A stretch of 64,000 nucleotides of DNA, from assembly GCA_041653615.1 (NCBI GenBank), contig JBAZEZ010000001.1, positions 1 to 64,000 on the forward strand, in the 5' to 3' direction. Each line of letters opens with the position of its first letter. Position 1 is the first letter of the stretch. The notes beneath the pieces were generated by a model that had not been told where the DNA came from, did not search any database, and saw only the letters and a list, made by a program, of their open reading frames with translations. This document shows positions 7,542 to 16,526 of this stretch, in pieces. Origin of the DNA: JAHJUB01 sp041653615 [NCBI: Candidatus Ratteibacteria bacterium]. Its GTDB lineage: Bacteria; Ratteibacteria; UBA8468; MWAK01. Position numbers and translations under genes: made by a program.

Positions 7542-9590
7542 TCATTTCCAGAAACTTTCCTCGTAATCCTCACCCGGAACAGTCAGGTTCAGGCTTCCCC
7601 GAAGAGGCAATCTTTCCAGGACGTGGTTATCCCGCCGGATTTCAAGATAGAATTCAAAACCGGAACCGGAAATTAAATTCAGTTCCTTCCAAGGAAAAAC
7701 AACTTCAATAATCGTGTCCTGCGCAATCTTGAAAGGATAACTTCGCGGAAGTATTTTACCATTTTCCGCCTTAAAACTCCATTGTCCGGCCGAACCGAAA
7801 TTCAGATAGCAGGAAAAACTGTTTTCTTCGGTTCCGCCCGGGTCTAAGTCCAACCTGAAATATAGATTATGCCGGTTCCAAGCAAAATAAAAATCCGTAA
7901 CCACGACCTCTTGTTGCTGATGCATCGCTCCGGAAATAACGCCCCCGGCCAGATGACCGGCGCCCAGCCATTCATAATAACTGGTTATTCGACCGTCAAT
8001 CTCCGGCTGAATCGGATTCTTGGGAAGATAGATTTTTTCTTCCTGAAATTCTTTGATGAATTTTTGTAAATATTCCGGTTCATTTTCACCCTGGAATCGA
8101 TAGAAATTAAAAAGAAACAACCGGAATAAAGCATCAAACTCCTGGTCCCTTCCGGAAGAATGTTCCGGGGAAAACCACCAGAACCAATCGCTCCCTTCGG
8201 CAGCCAAAATAGAACTCCGAGCCGGTTCCCTAATCTCTTCCATTTTACGGCCTTGCCGCGCGGTCGCTATCGCCTGCCAGGCAAAATCAGCGGCCGGGTA
8301 ACCGGACCAGATATGCAAATCCTGATTAATCCAGGAACCGGTGTGAATGCGATTCAAGGGCAAAGTTCTGGATTCAGATAAAAATTGACTTACGGTGCAG
8401 GTTTTAAATTCTTTCCGCTCGCTAAGCGCTGCATACAAATCCGTCAAAAACGGCACGCCGTTTATCAGATAAGATTCCCAAGCGTTCTCACCGTCCAGAA
8501 TAATGTTGACCGCACCCGGACCGTCTCCCAGAAGATGTTTTACGCTTAAAAGATCCGCGCAAAGATCCTCCGCGGCGGCTTTTGCTTCTTGAAAATGATA
8601 AGCAAAACCAATCTTATCGGAAATACGCTGGTCGCGAAAAATCACGTTAATCTTCCCGGCGTCACTTTGGTAAGCGTACGGCTGGTAAATACCTTCAGCC
8701 GGCAATCCGCCGCCATCCCAGGAACGCCTCAGGATTCCTTCATCTGTAGCAGTCCAGCGAAACCCTTCCCGCGTTAAGAGATTAAGCGTTTCATTACTCA
8801 CCGCGCCTTCCGAAGGCCAGCAACCGGCCGGTTCGCTCCCGAAGGTATCCCGGCAGAATTCCCGGGCCATCCGAACCTGTAAAGCAGCATCTTCGGGCAA
8901 GGGCTGAGAACCGGAAAGAAGCAGCGGCAGGATGGGGTGATAATAAGGGGAAGTTGAAATCTCAACCTGGCCTTCCTCCGACATCTTCTTCCACAAGGGA
9001 ATGATTCTAGCTATAATTTCATACTGAAAATCAAGCAGGGATGTCTTTTCCTCTTCGGTATAATTGCGGCCTTTCCGAACAAGATCTTTCAGTATACCTT
9101 CCTCCTGCCGCAAGGTCGGATGAAACCAGGCCAGATTAAAAAGCACTTGGAGGTCGCGCCATTCCGGCGCCGAAAAATCACCCGCCCGCTTCTCCAATTC
9201 TTCGCCGGAAACGGTGCGACCCCGTTTACTTAAAAGTTGCTGGTAACGCGGGAATAACGTAACCATCGTCTCCCAATTCAGGGAGAAAAAGTTACGCATG
9301 AGGAATAATTGCTCTTCGGAATTTAAGCTATCGGCCGGTCGATAGCTTAAATCCAGGAATTCATCGGATGCCCGACGTTTCCGTATGTCAAGAATCTGCG
9401 CGGCTAAAACCGGCGTGATGTTGAACGTTGCCTTTATCTCCGAAAAACGGCTTAAGGTAAGAGCAAAACCATAATAGTCCTTTATGGCATGCAACCGCAC
9501 CCAGGGCATCCGGTAAACTCCGGTATTGTAATCCAGATAACAAGGCTGGTGAAAATGCCAAACAAAAACAACCGGCAGAGGTTTAGACAT
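7542..9590 (-). CDS. glycoside hydrolase family 57 protein
   Basis: GH57 enzymes hydrolyse or transfer alpha-1,4/1,6 glucans (alpha-amylase, amylopullulanase, branching enzyme types). Family motifs are visible: WHFHQP (11-16), SPYYHPILPLL (214-224), GCWPSEGAVS with the presumed nucleophile E261, WTATDEGIL with the presumed acid/base D283, and LDGENAWESY (365-374). Residues from about 480 form a C-terminal region that may bind carbohydrate (FYFAWNRHNLYFRLDLDPGG). There is no signal peptide, so it is probably cytoplasmic. It is encoded just downstream of glycogen synthase, so intracellular glycogen is the likely substrate. Confidence 0.9.
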   Translation of the reverse strand: MSKPLPVVFVWHFHQPCYLDYNTGVYRMPWVRLHAIKDYYGFALTLSRFSEIKATFNITPVLAAQILDIRKRRASDEFLDLSYRPADSLNSEEQLFLMRNFFSLNWETMVTLFPRYQQLLSKRGRTVSGEELEKRAGDFSAPEWRDLQVLFNLAWFHPTLRQEEGILKDLVRKGRNYTEEEKTSLLDFQYEIIARIIPLWKKMSEEGQVEISTSPYYHPILPLLLSGSQPLPEDAALQVRMAREFCRDTFGSEPAGCWPSEGAVSNETLNLLTREGFRWTATDEGILRRSWDGGGLPAEGIYQPYAYQSDAGKINVIFRDQRISDKIGFAYHFQEAKAAAEDLCADLLSVKHLLGDGPGAVNIILDGENAWESYLINGVPFLTDLYAALSERKEFKTCTVSQFLSESRTLPLNRIHTGSWINQDLHIWSGYPAADFAWQAIATARQGRKMEEIREPARSSILAAEGSDWFWWFSPEHSSGRDQEFDALFRLFLFNFYRFQGENEPEYLQKFIKEFQEEKIYLPKNPIQPEIDGRITSYYEWLGAGHLAGGVISGAMHQQQEVVVTDFYFAWNRHNLYFRLDLDPGGTEENSFSCYLNFGSAGQWSFKAENGKILPRSYPFKIAQDTIIEVVFPWKELNLISGSGFEFYLEIRRDNHVLERLPLRGSLNLTVPGEDYEESFWK

Positions 9591-9635
9591 TTTTTGTAGT
9601 TCCGCGGGTAAAGACGAAGTTGCTGAATCAAGCCC

Positions 9636-11102
9636 CTACAATTCAACCATGGAACGGTAAAGCGCCAAATACTTTTGGGCGGAATTTGACCAGGAAAAAT
9701 CAGAGGCGAAAGCACTGGAAACCAATTTCGCCCAATCTTTTTTATTACGGTAAACAACGCCGGCTTTCTGAAGAGTATCCAGCAAGTTCGCGGAGTTGGC
9801 CGGTACAAAACTGAATCCGTTTCCGGTGGTACCGTTAAAATTAAAGACCGAATCAGCCAGTCCTCCGGTCTCGCGCACAACCGGAATGGTTCCGTAGCGA
9901 AGAGCTATCATCTGGCCCAGACCGCAGGGTTCAAACAGAGACGGCATTACGAAAAAATCGGCACCGCCGTAAATCAGGTGGGCCAGTTCTTCGTTGTAAC
10001 CGGACCGGAATCCAAAATCGCCCTTGTATTTTTGCACAGCCGTCTCGAAAAATTTTTCATACTCCGGGAGTCCGCTGCCCAAAATAACCAGCCGGAACCC
10101 CTTTTTCAAAATCTGAGGCAGCGCATCCATTATCAAATCAAAACCTTTGGGCGGCACCAACCGGCTTACTACACCCAGAAGCGGATTATCGGACGGATTC
10201 AAGGAAAACTGGCGGAACAATTCCGCCTTGTTTTTGGATTTCCCGAACAAGCTGCTTTTGCCGTAATTCTCCTTAAGCAGCGGATCCGTTTCCGGATTCC
10301 AATACTGGTAATCAATTCCGTTTAAAATACCGATAAGGTCCTTTGCCCGTTTGCTTAAAACTCCTTCCAGTCTCTGCCCGAATTCTTCGGTTTTAATCTC
10401 CTGGCTATACGTAGGACTGACCGTGGTAATCCGGTCGGCCAAAAGAAGTCCGGCTTTAAGCAGATTGATTTGCCCGTAAAATTCCAGTCCTTCCGGATTA
10501 AAAAGCCGATCCGGCAGAGAAAGCACCGGCCAATCGCTTTTCGGAAAAAGACCCTGGTAACCCAAATTATGAATAGTCATAATGCTTTTCATTTTCCGAT
10601 AAAACTGATCCGTCGAAAATATCTCCTTCAAATACACCGGCAGCAAGCCGACGTGCCAATCATGGCAATGCACAATATCCGGCTGAAAATTAATTTCTTT
10701 TAAAAACTGAAGGGCGGCGTAAGAGAAGAATCCGAACCGCAAAAGATTATCCGGGTAGTCTTTGCCGGCAAGCCCGTAAATGGCATCCCGGTCAAAGAGC
10801 TCCGGCTGGTCACAAAAAAGATATTCCACTTTTTGTTTTCGCAAAGAAAGAATACGAAAAATCCGGTCTTTGCCGGCAAAATTAAGAGTCGATTCCAAAA
10901 CCACCGAACATTCCTTTTCAAAATTAGCAAGCCGGCGGTAAAAAGGCAGGATAACCTTGACTTCTACGCCTGGACCGGTCTTCTTCGCCGGGGACGACTC
11001 GGCCAGAAATTCCGGCAGGGAACCGATTACGTCCGCCAGACCGCCGGTCTTGAAGAACGGTACCGATTCAGCCGCCGCGAAAAGTATTTTTGTTTTAATC
11101 AT
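9636..11102 (-). CDS. glgA: glycogen synthase (GT5)
   Basis: ADP-glucose (or UDP-glucose) dependent alpha-1,4-glucan synthase, 488 aa. The donor-binding KTGGLADVIGSLP motif starts at residue 18, and the second Rossmann domain carries PSLFEPCGLGQMIALRYGTIPVV with the conserved glutamate, followed by ETGGLAD. Length and motif order match GlgA. It is followed 45 bases later by the GH57 gene on the same strand, giving a two-gene glycogen unit. Its start region is divergent from the superoxide reductase promoter. Confidence 0.95.
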   Translation of the reverse strand: MIKTKILFAAAESVPFFKTGGLADVIGSLPEFLAESSPAKKTGPGVEVKVILPFYRRLANFEKECSVVLESTLNFAGKDRIFRILSLRKQKVEYLFCDQPELFDRDAIYGLAGKDYPDNLLRFGFFSYAALQFLKEINFQPDIVHCHDWHVGLLPVYLKEIFSTDQFYRKMKSIMTIHNLGYQGLFPKSDWPVLSLPDRLFNPEGLEFYGQINLLKAGLLLADRITTVSPTYSQEIKTEEFGQRLEGVLSKRAKDLIGILNGIDYQYWNPETDPLLKENYGKSSLFGKSKNKAELFRQFSLNPSDNPLLGVVSRLVPPKGFDLIMDALPQILKKGFRLVILGSGLPEYEKFFETAVQKYKGDFGFRSGYNEELAHLIYGGADFFVMPSLFEPCGLGQMIALRYGTIPVVRETGGLADSVFNFNGTTGNGFSFVPANSANLLDTLQKAGVVYRNKKDWAKLVSSAFASDFSWSNSAQKYLALYRSMVEL

Positions 11103-11152
11103 AACATTTAGTTTATCATATTAATTATCAGCTTGACGAGTCTCCCTACGAA

Positions 11153-11180
11153 TTGACAAAATAATATCGTGCGGTATAAT
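11153..11180 (+). promoter_or_regulatory. strong sigma-70 type promoter of the superoxide reductase operon
   Basis: TTGACA (11153-11158) and TATAAT (11175-11180) are both perfect consensus hexamers separated by 16 bases. The start codon at 11206 follows a strong AGGAGGT ribosome binding site (11194-11200). No operator-like palindrome stands out, which suggests high expression. Confidence 0.85.
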
Positions 11181-11205
11181 GAATACCTACAGTAGGAGGT
11201 GTGAA

Positions 11206-11601
11206 ATGGTTAAATTAGGTGAACGGATACAGGAGGCGGACTGGAAAACGGAAAAACACGTTCCGATGATTGACGGTCCGGACAAGGTGAAAGCGAACGA
11301 GGTTTTTGAAGTGAAGGTTATCGTGGGAAAAGAAATTCCGCACCCGAATACCACCGAACACCACATCCGGTGGATTACACTTTTTTTCCATCCGGAAGGC
11401 GAAAAGTTTTCCGCCGAGGTCGGCCACTATGAATTCACCGGTCACGGCGAATCAGCCCAGGGACCGAACCTGGGACCGGTCTATACCCACCCCGGAATTA
11501 CTACCTCGTTCAAAATCAATAAACCGGGTACGCTTTACGCGCTGGCCCTGTGCAACATTCACGGGTTATGGCAATCCGCCAAAGAAATCAAAGTCGTTTA
11601 A
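11206..11601 (+). CDS. superoxide reductase (neelaredoxin, class II)
   Basis: Reduces superoxide to hydrogen peroxide without making oxygen, the usual strategy of anaerobes. At 131 aa it has only the catalytic iron domain. The square-pyramidal Fe(His4Cys) ligands are in place: H18, H46, H52, C116 and H119, plus the sixth-ligand E16 and conserved K17 of the EKHVP motif. The start at 11206 was chosen over an upstream in-frame ATG (11179) because AGGAGGT lies 5 bases before it. It heads an operon with desulforedoxin, WrbA, rubredoxin and a 2-oxoacid oxidoreductase that can supply electrons. Confidence 0.95.
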   Translation: MVKLGERIQEADWKTEKHVPMIDGPDKVKANEVFEVKVIVGKEIPHPNTTEHHIRWITLFFHPEGEKFSAEVGHYEFTGHGESAQGPNLGPVYTHPGITTSFKINKPGTLYALALCNIHGLWQSAKEIKVV

Positions 11602-11634
11602 AACATCCGTGTTCGTTGCCGAATTGGAGGATTT

Positions 11635-11775
11635 ATGGCTAATGTTAAAAATGTAGGTGAGGTCTACCGCTGCGAAGTCTGCGGCAACACCGTCCGGGTG
11701 CTGGCGGTGGGCGGCGGCGAACTGGTCTGCTGCGGACAGCCCATGACGTTAATTAAAGAGAAAGAGGAGAAATGA
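11635..11775 (+). CDS. desulforedoxin-type small iron protein
   Basis: A 46-aa protein with the desulforedoxin cysteine pattern: C13-x2-C16 near the start and the adjacent pair C32-C33 in LVCCGQPM. This domain binds one Fe(SCys)4 centre. In many bacteria it forms the N-terminal domain of two-iron superoxide reductase (desulfoferrodoxin); here it is a separate gene directly behind the one-iron enzyme. GGAGG lies just upstream, and the stop overlaps the next ATG as ATGA. It probably relays electrons to superoxide reductase. Confidence 0.88.
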   Translation: MANVKNVGEVYRCEVCGNTVRVLAVGGGELVCCGQPMTLIKEKEEK

Positions 11776-12383
11776 ACAAGACGCGTATTCTGGTTCTTTA
11801 TTACAGCATGTACGGAAATATCTTCCAGATGGCGCAAGCGATTGCGGAAGGTATCGGAGAAGTTCCGGAAGCAGAAGCACAGTTGCGGCAGGTACCGGAC
11901 CTCCTGCCGGAAAAGGTCATACTGGAAAACGAAGGTGTCCGAAAAGCCAAAGAGATGCAGAAGAATATTCCGGTTGCAACCATGGATGACCTCCGCAACT
12001 GCGACGGCCTTGTTCTGGGCACGCCTACCCGTTACGGCAACATGTGCGGCCAGATGCGTAACTTTCTGGACCAAACCAGTTCACTGTGGCAGGAAGGCGC
12101 TCTGGTGGGAAAACCGGCTGGGCTCTTTACCTCAACCGCTACGATGCACGGCGGTCAGGAAACAACCCTGGTTTCCATGTCATTCACACTCCTGCACCAC
12201 GGAATGCTGATTGTCGGAGTTCCTTATACCACACCGGAACTAATCTCCACCAAATCCGGCGGCACGCCTTACGGCGCCAGCCATGTAGCCGGGATGGGCC
12301 TCACACCTTTAAGCAAAGAAGAAAAAGAAATTTGCCGGGTACTGGGAAAACGGGTGACGAAAATTGCCCGAAAATTGAAATAA
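11772..12383 (+). CDS. wrbA: WrbA-type flavodoxin-like NAD(P)H:quinone oxidoreductase
   Basis: FMN-binding flavodoxin-like protein of 203 aa. The phosphate loop region [18 protein letters not shown] is at residues 10-27, followed by [20 protein letters not shown] and [11 protein letters not shown], all WrbA hallmarks. WrbA proteins reduce quinones by two electrons and protect against redox stress. The start overlaps the desulforedoxin stop. Membership in the superoxide reductase operon suggests a role in the same oxidative defence or in NAD(P)H input. Confidence 0.92.
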   Translation: MNKTRILVLYYSMYGNIFQMAQAIAEGIGEVPEAEAQLRQVPDLLPEKVILENEGVRKAKEMQKNIPVATMDDLRNCDGLVLGTPTRYGNMCGQMRNFLDQTSSLWQEGALVGKPAGLFTSTATMHGGQETTLVSMSFTLLHHGMLIVGVPYTTPELISTKSGGTPYGASHVAGMGLTPLSKEEKEICRVLGKRVTKIARKLK

Positions 12384-12475
12384 TCAACCCACCTTCGCAA
12401 AATGGGCGCTGAATCACAAGCGGCTTTGCCGCTTTCGGCGTCCTTGCTACGGCGGGCGAGGAAGGAAAACAAAAA
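12384..12475 (+). repeat. palindromic repeat remnant inside the operon
   Basis: The 92-base gap between wrbA and rubredoxin contains an AAGCGGC-TTT-GCCGCTT hairpin followed by GC-rich CTACGGCGGGCGAGG sequence like that seen in other repeats of this window. It could be a transcript-processing or attenuating hairpin, since it lies within an apparently continuous operon. No reading frame is visible. Confidence 0.45.
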
Positions 12476-12634
12476 ATGGATAAATGGCGATGTTTGGTCT
12501 GCGGATATGTTTATGACCCGTTAATCGGAGACCCGGAAAATGGATTTAATCCGGGAACCTCTTTTGAGCAATTGCCGGAAACCTGGGTCTGCCCGGAATG
12601 CGGCGTGGGAAAGGACCAGTTCGAAAAAATCTGA
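12476..12634 (+). CDS. rubredoxin
   Basis: A 52-aa rubredoxin with both knuckles: [10 protein letters not shown] (C6-x2-C9) and [11 protein letters not shown] (C39-x2-C42), and the usual aromatic core residues. Rubredoxin is the standard electron donor to superoxide reductase. Its TGA overlaps the ATG of the next gene (TGATG at 12632-12636), so it is translationally coupled to the 2-oxoacid oxidoreductase alpha subunit. That suggests electrons from oxoacid oxidation may reach rubredoxin. Confidence 0.95.
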   Translation: MDKWRCLVCGYVYDPLIGDPENGFNPGTSFEQLPETWVCPECGVGKDQFEKI

Positions 12635-14400
12635 TGGCGCAAAATGAAGTCGCTTTTAAGATTGCCGGCGAGGCGGGCCAGGGGCTGAACGTTTCCACCC
12701 TGAATCTGGCCAGAACGTTCACCCGGAAAGGTTTCCACGCTTTTCTGCTGACCGATAACCCCAACTCCATAAAACTGGAGCCCACTTGGTGTTCCCTGAG
12801 AGTAAGTACCCGCCTGGTAACCAGCCAGACGGAACGGATTGACGTTCTGGTGGCCTTAAAACCGGACGCCCTCCTACGACACCAGTCAGAGGTGTCGGAA
12901 GACGGCTTCATTATCTACGACGGGGACACCGTAAATCCGGAAGAAGAAAAACAGCTCGTAAAAATTAATTACCTGCCGGTGCCGCTTTCCAAAATAGCCG
13001 CGGAGATAAAAGCCCCAGATTTAATACGCAATACTATCGCTCTGGGCGCTTTTCTGGCTCTGATTGACTACCGTCCGGATGGGATGAAAAAAATCATAGT
13101 CGAAGTCTTTGCGCGTAAAGGCGAAGCGATTGTCAACCAAAACATCTCGGCGTTGGAAACCGGTTTTAATTTCGTGCAAAATAATTACGGAACTTTTATC
13201 CGGAACCACCTGCCGGAAGAAAACGGACCGACCCGCCTCTTTCTAACCGGAAACGAAGCGCTTTCGCTGGGAGCCATTAAAGCCGGCTGCAAGCTGCTGG
13301 CCGCCTATCCGATGACACCATCCTCGCCTATTCTCCATTATCTGGCTTCCAAAGAACGGGAATATAATATCGTGGTTAAGCATACCGAGGATGAAATCGC
13401 CGCCATAAATATGGCCGTCGGCGCTAATTTTGCCGGAACGCGGGCGATGACCTGCACTTCAGGCGGCGGATTTGCCCTGATGGTGGAAGCGCTGGGAATG
13501 GCGGCGCAAAGTGAAACGCCGGTAGTAGTGGTGGTCGGCCAGCGGCCCGGACCAAGCACCGGCCAGCCTACCCACACCGGCCAGGGAGAATTACAGTTCC
13601 TAATCTCCGCCTCACAGGGTGAATTTCCCAGAATCATTATCGCGCCCGGCGATGCAGCCGAAACCTTTCGGGATACTTTTAACGCTTTTAATCTGGCGGA
13701 AAAATTCCAGGTCCCGGTTCTAATCCTGACCGATAAATACCTGGCGGAAAGCTACACCGACTGTTCGGAACTTAAAGATGATGACCTGAAAATTGACCGC
13801 GGTAAGTTATTAACCGAAACGCAATTATCCGCGGAAAAAATCTATGAACGGTATCAGATTACGCCAGACGGAATTTCGCCACGATCCATCCCTTCCCAGA
13901 AGAACGGCATCCACGTCGCCACCAGTTACGAACACGACGAATCCGGCTGGTATCAGGAAGACCCGGTCGGAGTTAAAAAAATGTACGACAAACGGTTCGC
14001 CAAAATACCCTTTATCCTTAAAGAAATGAAAGACCCAAAACTTTACGGACCGGATGAGGCGCAAATAACGCTCTTGGCCTGGGGTTCTACTAAAGGTCCG
14101 GCCTTGGAAGCTTTGGGACGTTTGGCAAACGAAGGTATCACGGCCAACTTGGTTCACCTGACCTACCTATGGCCGCTACCCGTTGAAACACTTTCCGAAT
14201 TGCTCAAAAATGCGCAACAAACGATAATGATTGAAGGCAATTATATCGGACAATTAGCGCAAATTATCCACCAGGCAACCGGTTTGAAAATTGACCATAT
14301 TTTAACAAAATATGACGGACAACCCTTCTATCCGGCTGAAATTTGCGCAAAAATCAGGGAAATTCTTTCGGGAGTTGAGAAAGGGGTTGCGCAAGGATAA
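12634..14400 (+). CDS. 2-oxoacid:acceptor oxidoreductase, fused gamma-alpha subunit
   Basis: Large subunit of a ferredoxin-type 2-oxoacid oxidoreductase (KorA/PorA group, 588 aa). Residues 1-190 are the gamma domain (IAGEAGQGLNVSTLNLARTF). From about 200 the alpha domain follows, with GNEALSLGAIKAGCKLLAAYPMTP, the TPP-domain partner HTEDEIAAINMAVGANFAG and GQRPGPSTGQPT. A C-terminal domain III ends the chain. This fused type oxidises pyruvate, 2-oxoglutarate or branched oxoacids; the substrate is not decidable by eye. The start at 12634 overlaps the rubredoxin stop. The beta subunit gene follows after one base. Confidence 0.93.
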   Translation: MAQNEVAFKIAGEAGQGLNVSTLNLARTFTRKGFHAFLLTDNPNSIKLEPTWCSLRVSTRLVTSQTERIDVLVALKPDALLRHQSEVSEDGFIIYDGDTVNPEEEKQLVKINYLPVPLSKIAAEIKAPDLIRNTIALGAFLALIDYRPDGMKKIIVEVFARKGEAIVNQNISALETGFNFVQNNYGTFIRNHLPEENGPTRLFLTGNEALSLGAIKAGCKLLAAYPMTPSSPILHYLASKEREYNIVVKHTEDEIAAINMAVGANFAGTRAMTCTSGGGFALMVEALGMAAQSETPVVVVVGQRPGPSTGQPTHTGQGELQFLISASQGEFPRIIIAPGDAAETFRDTFNAFNLAEKFQVPVLILTDKYLAESYTDCSELKDDDLKIDRGKLLTETQLSAEKIYERYQITPDGISPRSIPSQKNGIHVATSYEHDESGWYQEDPVGVKKMYDKRFAKIPFILKEMKDPKLYGPDEAQITLLAWGSTKGPALEALGRLANEGITANLVHLTYLWPLPVETLSELLKNAQQTIMIEGNYIGQLAQIIHQATGLKIDHILTKYDGQPFYPAEICAKIREILSGVEKGVAQG

Positions 14401-14401
14401 A

Positions 14402-15262
14402 ATGACCACTACACTGGAATTGAAAACGGAACATAATCCATCCTGGTGCCTGGGCTGCGGCAATTACGGAATTCTCAACGGTTTAAAAGCAGCCATCAGC
14501 CAGGCCGGGCTTGAACCACACCTCACGGTGCTTGTCTCCGGCATCGGCTGTTCCGGAAAAGACCCTCATTTCGTTAAAACTTACGGGTTTGAAGGTATCC
14601 ACGGCCGGGTTCTTCCGGTAGCCACCGCCATCCGGCTGGCCAACCACCGCCTGAAAGTAATCGGCTGCTCCGGAGACGGCGACGCCTACGGAATTGGCGG
14701 CAACCATTTTTTGCATACGCTGCGCCGTAACGTTGAGATAACCTACCTGGTCCACGACAACCAGATTTACGGCTTGACCACCGGACAAACTTCGCCGACC
14801 AGCGTCAAGGGATTCGCCACCAAGTCTACGCCCTTCGGTGTCATTGAAGAACCAATTAATCCCGTCAGTCTGGCGATTGCGGCCGGCGCTACTTTTGCGG
14901 CGCGCGTTTTTGTGGGTGAATTCAACCATTTCAAACAGGTCCTGGTGCGAGCCCTGAAACACAAAGGTTTCGCCCTGGTTGATATCCTTCAACCCTGTGT
15001 CACTTTCAACTACCTGAACACCTATCAGTGGTTCAGCCGGCGCGTTTACAAGTTGGAAGATGAACCCGGCTACGAATCGCTGGACCGGATAAAAGCATTT
15101 ACCCGGGCGCAGGAATGGGGAGAACGAATTCCAATCGGAGTTTTCTTCCAGGAAACCAAACCAACTTACGAGGACCAACTACCGCAGATAAAAGAAAAAC
15201 CGCTTGCCGAACAGGATATCTCTTGCGTCAATATTAAAAAACCGCTCGCCGAATTCATTTAA
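14402..15262 (+). CDS. 2-oxoacid:acceptor oxidoreductase beta subunit (TPP and Fe-S)
   Basis: Catalytic partner of the preceding subunit, 286 aa. CLGCGNYG near residue 17 supplies cysteines of the 4Fe-4S centre, GIGCSGKDPHF follows, and the thiamine diphosphate motif GCSGDGDAYGIGGNHF ends in the DNQIYGLTTGQTSPTS segment. No separate ferredoxin-like delta subunit is encoded, as is usual for this two-subunit type. The ATG at 14402 is preferred over an in-frame upstream ATG (14312) that would overlap the alpha gene by 89 bases. It is convergent with the iron operon. Confidence 0.93.
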   Translation: MTTTLELKTEHNPSWCLGCGNYGILNGLKAAISQAGLEPHLTVLVSGIGCSGKDPHFVKTYGFEGIHGRVLPVATAIRLANHRLKVIGCSGDGDAYGIGGNHFLHTLRRNVEITYLVHDNQIYGLTTGQTSPTSVKGFATKSTPFGVIEEPINPVSLAIAAGATFAARVFVGEFNHFKQVLVRALKHKGFALVDILQPCVTFNYLNTYQWFSRRVYKLEDEPGYESLDRIKAFTRAQEWGERIPIGVFFQETKPTYEDQLPQIKEKPLAEQDISCVNIKKPLAEFI

Positions 15263-15292
15263 TCCAGAAAATGTAATCGCCCGGTTGACCGC

Positions 15293-15763
15293 TTATTTTT
15301 TCCTAACCTTTAAAGAACCAATTTTACCCTGAAGGGTTCCCATCGGACAAATTACACACCAGGCCCTTTCCCGGGTAAATATACCCAGCGCAATAGCAAT
15401 AAAGGTGGATAACAGGCACATCTGAATAAAAACAAACCCAATTGTAAAAAAAGTTTTTTCCACGGTTACCAGCCGGAATATAAAAAACCCGATAAAAAAC
15501 GCGAAAGCAACCCACCGGAACCACCCTTTCAAGAACAAGCGGGGAATCTTTCTTTTTAAACTTGCCTGGCTTAAAACAAGGTCCAGAAAAGAGCCGCGCG
15601 GACAAAAACGACTGCACCAGAGCCGTCCCTTAAAATAGGAAAGAACCAGGAAAAACAACATCATCACGAATACCGCGTAACCCACCGGGGGGTACAATAA
15701 ACCGCCGAAAATTATCAGGGGCAGAAACCAAACCATGATTTTTTGGACGCTCTTTTTTTCCAT
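15293..15763 (-). CDS. NapH-like membrane 4Fe-4S protein
   Basis: A 156-aa membrane protein with about four hydrophobic segments and two polyferredoxin-type cysteine motifs: CSRFCPRG after the second helix and CVICPMGTLQG near the C-terminus. This resembles the core of NapH/CcoG/RdxA-type proteins, which pass electrons between the quinone pool and soluble redox partners, but it lacks their soluble ferredoxin tail. The ATG at 15763 was chosen because it lies 2 bases after the VIT1 stop. Last gene of the iron operon; it may deliver electrons for iron mobilisation. Confidence 0.8.
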   Translation of the reverse strand: MEKKSVQKIMVWFLPLIIFGGLLYPPVGYAVFVMMLFFLVLSYFKGRLWCSRFCPRGSFLDLVLSQASLKRKIPRLFLKGWFRWVAFAFFIGFFIFRLVTVEKTFFTIGFVFIQMCLLSTFIAIALGIFTRERAWCVICPMGTLQGKIGSLKVRKK

Positions 15764-15765
15764 TG

Positions 15766-16524
15766 TTATTTGAAAAATCCGTAGGCAATCCGTCCCAGGA
15801 GAAAACCGGCGCCGCAAGATAAAACGCCGAACAATAAAGTCTCCAGACCGCTAAGTAACCAGTGAATTCTGGTGATCCTGGCCTTGGTGGCACCCAGTAA
15901 AAAAAGGAAAAACAGAACCGAAACCACCGAAACAATAATCGCCCGGGCAAACGTATCAAAGAGAAAAAAAGGCAGAATCACGGGCAGGGCACCTACCAGA
16001 AAAGAACCGGCGGAGATTAACCCTATTTCATAGGGATTATCAATCATTCCCGGGCTGATGCCAATCTCCTCTTGAACCATAAACGCAAGCCATCTTTCCT
16101 TATCGGCGGTAATACGTTTTACCGCAATCTGCTGTTCGTCTTCCGTAAATCCCATTTCGCGGAAAATATCTTCAATTTCTTTTGTCTCCTTTTCCGGCAT
16201 TTCTTCAATCTCTCTCTTTTCCCGGTTAATTTGACCTTCAAAAAAATGTTTCTGCGCTCTGGTGGAAATATAAGAGCCAAAAAAAATCGCCAGCGTTCCG
16301 GATGCAATCTGGATTAAGCTGGCGAAAATAACCCTCTCCCTGGAAACCAGGGAAATTGAAATTCCGGCGATAAAGGAAACGGTGGTAACCAGGCCGGTAT
16401 CAATCGCGTAAACAATATCCCTGATTATCCGACCTTTGGCTGTATGCCACTCCTCACCGTGCCAAGCGTTGAGACGGTATTCTAAAGGACTCCTGGGTAA
16501 AAATGTCAATGACCCTCTCCTCAC
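15766..16524 (-). CDS. VIT1/CCC1 family iron transporter
   Basis: Fe2+/Mn2+ transporter of the VIT1/CCC1 family, 252 aa, five membrane segments. The first helix region IVYAIDTGLVTTVSFIAGIS and the second segment's GSYISTRAQKHFFEGQINREKREIEEMPE, leading into a glutamate-rich cytosolic loop (metal-binding domain, about 85-150), are diagnostic. An unusual N-terminal stretch of about 30 residues precedes helix 1. A GTG start right after the ferritin stop is likely. In plants and yeast the family moves iron into vacuoles; in bacteria it exports it or loads compartments. Confidence 0.9.
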   Translation of the reverse strand: MRRGSLTFLPRSPLEYRLNAWHGEEWHTAKGRIIRDIVYAIDTGLVTTVSFIAGISISLVSRERVIFASLIQIASGTLAIFFGSYISTRAQKHFFEGQINREKREIEEMPEKETKEIEDIFREMGFTEDEQQIAVKRITADKERWLAFMVQEEIGISPGMIDNPYEIGLISAGSFLVGALPVILPFFLFDTFARAIIVSVVSVLFFLFLLGATKARITRIHWLLSGLETLLFGVLSCGAGFLLGRIAYGFFK

Positions 16525-16526
16525 TC

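Noticed and set aside
14312-14401. Longer start for the oxidoreductase beta subunit
   Set aside because: It would overlap the alpha subunit gene by 89 bases and the extra residues do not match the family start.
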